Source: CBDBLK01 sp965215445 (lineage in GTDB: Bacteria > Bdellovibrionota > Bacteriovoracia > Bacteriovoracales > Bacteriovoracaceae). Taken from it: a DNA stretch of 64,000 bases. Under the pieces are notes generated by a model. It was not told the DNA's origin and made no database searches. It was given only the letters and a program-made list of their open reading frames with translations. The stretch spans positions 248,001-312,000 of the forward strand of contig CBDCDT010000002.1 of assembly GCA_965215445.1 (NCBI GenBank), given 5' to 3'. A program made the translations under genes and the position numbers. Shown one piece after another: positions 61,701 to 64,000 of this stretch. The first letter of the stretch is position 1; each line of letters begins with the position of its first letter.

Positions 61701-64000
61701 GGTAACCAAAAGAGACGCCTCAGAAATATTTTGTGCTTGATCCTGAATGGCCGCACTCAAAGGAAAAGTCCCATCGGAAATTTTAGAGAGATCGAGCATG
61801 GCCCGAAAATGTCCACCGGGAATACAAAAGGTGCTGCCCAAGCGAGTCTCTCCGCTAAAGAAGTGGATATTGCCTTGGGGAATATCACAAGTTCCCGCAA
61901 CCATAAACTTGCTCTGATTTTCAAGAGAGGCAAAAAGAACTGGTGCAATCATGGAAAGGTGAGGTGCTATTGTATCCTTAATCAAAGGATGAATAAAAAG
62001 ACCAATATTACCCGCACGATCTTTTATAGTGGCCACCAAGTTGAGTTCTCCTTCCGCATTGGCACTCAAATCTAAATTGGCCTCAAAATTATTTCCATCA
62101 CAATCCACAGACCCCAGTGTTTGCTCAGCATGTGCGATCCGAATCTCCGCCTCAGCATCATCACAGGTTCCAGAAATATTCACTGAACTCACGTTAATAT
62201 TACTTACAAAACTTCCCTCTGTTGGATTAGTGAAGGCCATCGTTGGAACAATGGCATCTTTTACAAGGTTGAGAGTTAAAGATGACGAGTTTTTGGCACT
62301 GTCGGTTGCTCTTGCCACCAATTCAAGCACCCCTTCTGCGGCCGCACTTAAATCCAAATAGGCCTTAAAGTTTTTGCCATCACAAGTTACTGTTTCCAAA
62401 GTTTGTGATCCAAGAAAAATTTGAATTTTCATCTCGACATCACTACAAGTGCCGGAAATTTTTACAGCATTCATATTGGCATTATTAACAAAACTCCCGG
62501 CCGCCGGACTTGCAAGGGCAATTACTGGAACAGTGGCATCTTTAACAAGTTCCAGAGTTGAAGATGAAGTATTTCCCGCTCGGTCGCTAATTTTTGCCAC
62601 CAATTCAAGCGCGCCATCTATCGCAGCACTTAAATCCAAATAGGCCTTAAAATTGCTGCCGTCACAATCTAGCATTGCCAACACTTGCGCCCCATGGGAA
62701 ATTTGAATCGCTGCCTCGGCATCATTACAAGTGCCCGAAATATTCACAGAAGCAACACTTGAGTGATTAACAAAACTCCCGGCGGCAGGACTTGTAAGGG
62801 CAATCACGGGAACAGTGGCATCTTTAACAAGTGCCAGAGTTGAAGATGAGGAATTTCCCGCTCGGTCGCTAATTTTTGCCACCAATTCAAGCGCTCCATC
62901 TATCGCAGCACTTAAATCCAAATAGGCCTTAAAATTGCTGCCGTCACAATCTAGCATTGCCAACACTTGCGCCCCATGGGAAATCTGAATCGCTGTCTCG
63001 GTATCATTACAAGTGCCCGAGATATTTACAGAAGCGACATTTGAATGATTGACAAAACTCCCAGTGGCAGGACTTGTAAGGGCAATTACTGGAACAGTGG
63101 CATCTTTAACAAGTGCCAGAGTTGAAGATGAGGAATTTCCCGCCCGGTCGCTAATTTTTGCCACCAATTCAAGCGCGCCATCTATCGCAGCACTTAAGTC
63201 CAAATTGGCATTAAAATTATTGCCGTCACAATCTAGCATTGCCAACACTTGCGCCCCATGAGAAATTTGAATCTCTGCCTCGGCATCATTACAAGTGCCC
63301 ACAATATTTACAGAAGCGACACTTGAATGATTGACAAAACTCCCGGCCGCCGGACTTGCAAGGGCAATCACTGGGACAGTGGCATCTTTAATAAGTGCCA
63401 GAGTTGAAGATGAAGTATTTCCCGCTCGGTCGCTAATTTTTGCCACCAATTCAAGCGCCCCTTCTGCGGCAGCACTTAAATCCAAATAGGCCTTAAAATT
63501 GCTGCCATCACAAGCTGGCGTTGCCAACACTTGCGCCCCATGGGAAATTTGAATCGCTGCCTCGACATCATTACAAGTGCCCGCAATGTTTACAGAAGCG
63601 ACACTTGAGTGATTAACAAAACTCCCGGCGGCAGGAACTGTAAGGGCAATCACCGGAACAGTGGCATCTTTAACAAGTGCCAGAGTTGAAGATGAGGAAT
63701 TTCCCGCTCGGTCGCTAATTCTTGCCGCCAATTCAAGCGCACCGTCCGCCACAGCACTTAAATCCAAATTGGCCTTAAAATTATTGCCATCACAAGCTGG
63801 CGTTGCCAACACTTGCTCACTATAAGAAATTTGAATAACTGCTTCGACATCATTACAAGTGCCCGCAATATTTACAGAAGCGACACTTGAGTGATTAACA
63901 AAACTTCCGGCCGCCGGATTGGTCAAAGCGACCATTGGGGTTATACTGTCTTTAACCAAAACCAGCACCGAAGTTCCCCTGTTGCCAAAGGAATCTTCCA
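52737..64000 (-). CDS. Giant surface protein: tandem Ig-like repeats and BspA/DUF285 tail (5' end outside window)
   Basis: The open frame runs off the right edge, so at least 3,750 residues are encoded here. From the right edge to about 54235 there are about 35 Ig-like repeats of 89-94 residues. Each has the pattern (V/I)KD-x-x-x-P-x-(I/M)A-x...GSF(V/I)N...SG-x-C-(N/D)D...CDG...LDLS...G-x-L-x-L-(V/M)A...DxAGN. Two Cys per repeat may form a disulfide. A PKD-like module (FIVDWGDGSP...HTYAVPGKYKV) lies at about 54000-54190. About a dozen 24-26-residue DUF285/BspA repeats (NPDVSKWDTSNVTNM) follow at about 52950-53900. No C-terminal anchor or autotransporter domain was seen. It is probably an exported adhesin; the export route and the role of the ExbB/ExbD genes behind it are open. 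Confidence 0.85.
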   Translation of the reverse strand, partial: EDSFGNRGTSVLVLVKDSITPMVALTNPAAGSFVNHSSVASVNIAGTCNDVEAVIQISYSEQVLATPACDGNNFKANLDLSAVADGALELAARISDRAGNSSSSTLALVKDATVPVIALTVPAAGSFVNHSSVASVNIAGTCNDVEAAIQISHGAQVLATPACDGSNFKAYLDLSAAAEGALELVAKISDRAGNTSSSTLALIKDATVPVIALASPAAGSFVNHSSVASVNIVGTCNDAEAEIQISHGAQVLAMLDCDGNNFNANLDLSAAIDGALELVAKISDRAGNSSSSTLALVKDATVPVIALTSPATGSFVNHSNVASVNISGTCNDTETAIQISHGAQVLAMLDCDGSNFKAYLDLSAAIDGALELVAKISDRAGNSSSSTLALVKDATVPVIALTSPAAGSFVNHSSVASVNISGTCNDAEAAIQISHGAQVLAMLDCDGSNFKAYLDLSAAIDGALELVAKISDRAGNTSSSTLELVKDATVPVIALASPAAGSFVNNANMNAVKISGTCSDVEMKIQIFLGSQTLETVTCDGKNFKAYLDLSAAAEGVLELVARATDSAKNSSSLTLNLVKDAIVPTMAFTNPTEGSFVSNINVSSVNISGTCDDAEAEIRIAHAEQTLGSVDCDGNNFEANLDLSANAEGELNLVATIKDRAGNIGLFIHPLIKDTIAPHLSMIAPVLFASLENQSKFMVAGTCDIPQGNIHFFSGETRLGSTFCIPGGHFRAMLDLSKISDGTFPLSAAIQDQAQNISEASLLVTKDTAAPELAMTNLAEGESFINFDNQTLVPISGYCNEEGATIAFVGVESGSSNLKKTLGEARCENGLFHTDLDLSSYSEGKLNIVAMVEDGTGNSATSIVELVKDATVPTIAFVHPSPESFVNSANVASVNISGTCDDAEAAILISHGSQTLATTNCDGSVFETSLNLSEFNEGALDLVATIEDGAGNSTTSSLSLIKDATIPVIAFNHPSPGSFVNSTNVRAVSIAGTCDDTTTAIRISDGTQTLATTNCDGSAFAVDLDLSAMVEGSLNLMASVTDKAGNSQTASLELIKDTIIPTIAFTHPDLGSFVNSTNVGAMNVSGNCDDSEAQIQIFNGTQTLAIVDCNGSTFETSLNLSAVAEGDFTLMASIEDNAGNSASSSLDLTKDVIIPEIALTVPLNGSFVGSANVGSVSITGTCDDTQSQIQITDGAQTLATAVCNNGTFTADLDLSGSAEGTLNLMARAEDSAGNANNFDHILIKDTVAPQLTAVPATIFAGQANQKQFIVAGSCDLLSAKVHFYVNENSLGSVDCVKEAEEDALGYFHAALEVDQISDGTFSLSVKIQDLAGNASETNFSIIKDTVAPNIVITNPGNESIVNTNNANSVSIQGNCDEEDGKIILMEGDSKLGETLCDGNNFRIDLDLNDRDEGPLVIEVHIQDQLGNTEVTEVSLLKDTTLPKTIIVNNQSENFINQANSQTFEISGNCEELGAEIRFSFESKNLGTTVCDGESFDTTLDLSSLPEGSILLTTTIEDASGNLNTSSLELTKDSVSPTFELIHPTSESLVGADNVDSVMVAGTCNDADASIKIVKGNNVLATVDCDNKSFKTYLNLSSHAEGQTNFTIIISDKAKNLATSSFNLIKDTIAPEMAFTSPMADSLINASDMKAVLVSGTCNDPAAKIQILDKVISCDGGKFATNLDLSASREGALNLVAAIRDRAGNSQTSSLDLMKDITAPAIAFTHPAPKSFINISNMNSLSVEGTCNDSTAKIKIFDQAINCDGETFAINLNLNAVDEGMLDLVATIEDKAGNSSVSSLNLIKDTTAPVIAFTNPSADSFINAKNARVVSVSGTCNDPKAKIQVLNQVINCDGETFTTNLDLNEADEGTLNLVATIKDQASNSATTSLALMKDTTVPLIAFTTPLANSFVNSMNMEAISVSGTCSDSTAKIQIFDEVINCDGETFTTNLDLSTADEGALNLVATIEDKAGNSGSASLALTKDTIIPRIAFAHPQTGSFINNANMSAVAVSGTCSDSTAKIQIFDEVINCDGETFTTNLDLSAADEGALDLVANIKDGAGNTATASLNLVKDSIAPDIAFVLPLANDFVSSANVRAITVSGTCSDSTAKIQIFNEVINCDGETFTTNLDLSAADEGALNLVAKIEDKAGNSQNASLNLIKDTLAPTIAFTRPAVKSFVSNANAKSFAVSGTCNDSAAKIQIFDQMINCDGEAFATNLDLSSLSEGVLDVVAMIKDTAGNTQTSSLNLIKDTLAPTIGFSGPVAHSFISSSDMDSVNISGNCNDREAKILIFNKVINCDGVSFSTNLDLSSQQEGAFQLVATIEDKAGNSATSSLSLVKDTVSPSMTFSAALANGFVNSANANGFPISGSCDDSAAKIQILDKMINCNDGTFATNLDLNSYAEGELDLVARIEDSAGNSATSSLGLIKDTIAPSMAFANPSANSFINNSNANAFAVSGSCDDREANIHIFDQVINCDGVSFNANLDLNSYQEGTLDLVAKIEDKAGNSTTSSLGLIKDSVSPSMTFSASLANSFVNSANTNAFAVTGTCDDSTANIQILDKVINCDGKSFSANFDLNSYREGTLDLVAKIEDKAGNSTASSLRLVKDTISPSMNFSASLVNGFVNNSNANAFAIFGTCNDSTANIQILDRVISCNGESFSANFDLNSHQEGTLDLTANIEDRAGNSATSSLVLVKDTTLPIITFTHPAIDSFVNSTNLRAVTVSGTCNEENGNIQLLDDGRILLGQTTCQKSKFSLAPDFSLSVEGDLNLIATIEDTAKNTGQTTLQLNKDTVVPVVSIETPIDKSFINVSNVKAFEISGHCDDKNSDIQFLMGEKILGNTKCDGSKFTAILDLTTIPEGALSLLAKIEDSAGNSRSASLSLTRDTIAPEIAITDPINESFINASSAKTASISGTCSEKAGAIRLLDGEQVLGSGSCDGSRFSINLDLSSKKDGKLDLIALIQDAAKNEGRSNLSLVKDTLPPEVAISFPYPRSFISAEEVNAFNIRGTCNDDGAQIYFSDEEGDLGSVVCDGGVFNTNLDFSLAWDGALILTVEGQDLAGNTNSMTLPLIKDTVAPKISINTPYRGSYFSAASMKSVSISGNCNDPQATVRLTESGQLLGRSACDGTKYSAVVDFSVIHRRNLILEATITDVAGNSRSTSINLTKDTSPPSIALVNPIDGFKITSANVLSPVNVSGNCNEAEALIEIAVDGNVIKKGIPCDGTSFDADVDFSAIKEGKKTLVANIIDKAKNTTQTSINFSKEVRPFVSVWETKKANESIQLHLKQSGSFDFIVDWGDGSPNGRVTSYDDEDIDHTYAVPGKYKVVINGLCSGLDGVHNFGNNTHYRRQLVEVSNLGNVGWTDLSSAFFNASQLIQVSGGDTSQVVSMRDMFRKARKVVPDTSTWQTSNVTNMSYLFAGAINANPDVSKWDTSNVVNMEGMFYGAKNAVPNTSSWETFNVTNMKYLFAKTEKANPDVSNWDTSNVRSLEATFYGALIADPVVTNWNVDQVETMAQMFERATNANPDVSKWKTVSVSNMMAMFAKSEKANPDVSNWHTDNVTNMRSLFEEAQSAEPNVSEWKTGNVVSMRRMFRKAIHANPNVSGWDVSLVEDMNAMFEGAIKADPDVSNWETGNVVNFMRIFAGAVSANPDVSGWDVSQAVFLLSMFDGAINANPDMGQWNFKTGAISVQNFIDDSGLSDTHYSKFLAHLNSINPDFRPRVIKTNAKYQGIATDARTQLKSKGWIIDDGGQSSN
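52870..53900 (-). repeat. BspA/DUF285-type short repeats in the giant gene
   Basis: About twelve units of roughly 24-26 residues with the consensus NPDVSxWxTSNVxNMxxMFxxA are encoded (72-78 bases each). In other bacteria this repeat occurs in surface proteins that bind host or neighbour cells. Confidence 0.8.
62530..63960 (-). repeat. Near-identical 282-base tandem repeats in the giant gene
   Basis: The units are exactly 282 bases apart. Comparing 62815-63096 with 63097-63378 by eye gives well over 90 percent identity, compared with clearly diverged units further left. This looks like recent amplification by recombination or slippage. Confidence 0.85.

Noticed and set aside
54235..64000. Regular repeats that could be taken for a CRISPR-like or noncoding satellite array
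   Set aside because: The period is 267-282 bases, the frame is open throughout and the repeats encode a consistent Ig-like unit with paired Cys.

Overview
The window looks like a chromosome segment from a Bdellovibrionota/Oligoflexia-type or related deltaproteobacterium-like Gram-negative. The evidence is an AgmX/PglI-type protein encoded with a TolQ-like and two TolR-like proteins, as in myxobacterial Agl/Glt gliding machinery. There are also many outer-membrane barrels, lipoproteins and secreted proteases, and a delta-type NuoB. The taxonomic call is inference, because there is no rRNA in the window. No tRNA, rRNA, insertion sequence or CRISPR array was seen.

Layout. 1-3.8 kb (minus): nuoB-nuoC-nuoD-nuoI preceded by a secreted zinc-peptidase-like gene. 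3.8-8.8 kb (plus): Fe-superoxide dismutase, a PilZ protein, a TolC-like outer-membrane factor, a barrel protein and purB. 8.8-14.0 kb: a small secreted protein, a DedA/flavin-disulfide-reductase fusion, a small charged protein and a receptor adenylate cyclase. 14.1-26.6 kb (minus): one tight run of eleven genes (TolQ-like, TolR-like x2, large TPR protein, small secreted protein, AgmX/PglI-domain protein, lipoprotein, barrel, TPR protein, two VWA proteins) that I read as a gliding-type, proton-driven envelope machine. 26.8-30.1 kb: a K+ channel and then an accessory block. This block holds two paralogous secreted Cys-rich genes, each put out of frame by an identical C9 tract inside the signal-peptide region. 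They flank a repeat-containing secreted protein and a RelE-like/Xre-like toxin-antitoxin pair. 30.1-34.7 kb (minus): clpP-clpX-lon. 34.8-41.6 kb: peroxiredoxin, a DedA/methyltransferase fusion, a TPR protein, an unknown protein, an O-methyltransferase, a DAHP synthase/chorismate mutase and a WYL-like protein. 41.7-50.7 kb: a membrane protein, a coiled-coil secreted protein, a CheX-like protein, a secreted trypsin-like protease, three tandem paralogous secreted proteins of unknown function, leucyl aminopeptidase translationally coupled to a trypsin-like lipoprotein, and a GT4 glycosyltransferase. 51.8-64 kb (minus): the 3' 11.3 kb of a giant gene for a surface protein of about 35 Ig-like repeats plus a BspA/DUF285 tail, followed by its own ExbB/ExbD pair.

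Themes. The window is heavy in envelope biology: three ExbD/TolR-like and two ExbB/TolQ-like proteins, several lipoproteins and barrels, secreted proteases and a giant repeat protein. The best candidate for an undescribed system is the pair of C9-tract genes. One added C (or two lost) restores a full reading frame with a signal peptide in both, so both appear switched off here by slippage, unless the tracts are sequencing errors or are corrected by transcriptional or ribosomal slippage. A second genome-wide signal is strong enrichment of GGCC, with synonymous codons shifted to create it (AAG, GAG and CAG before GCC).
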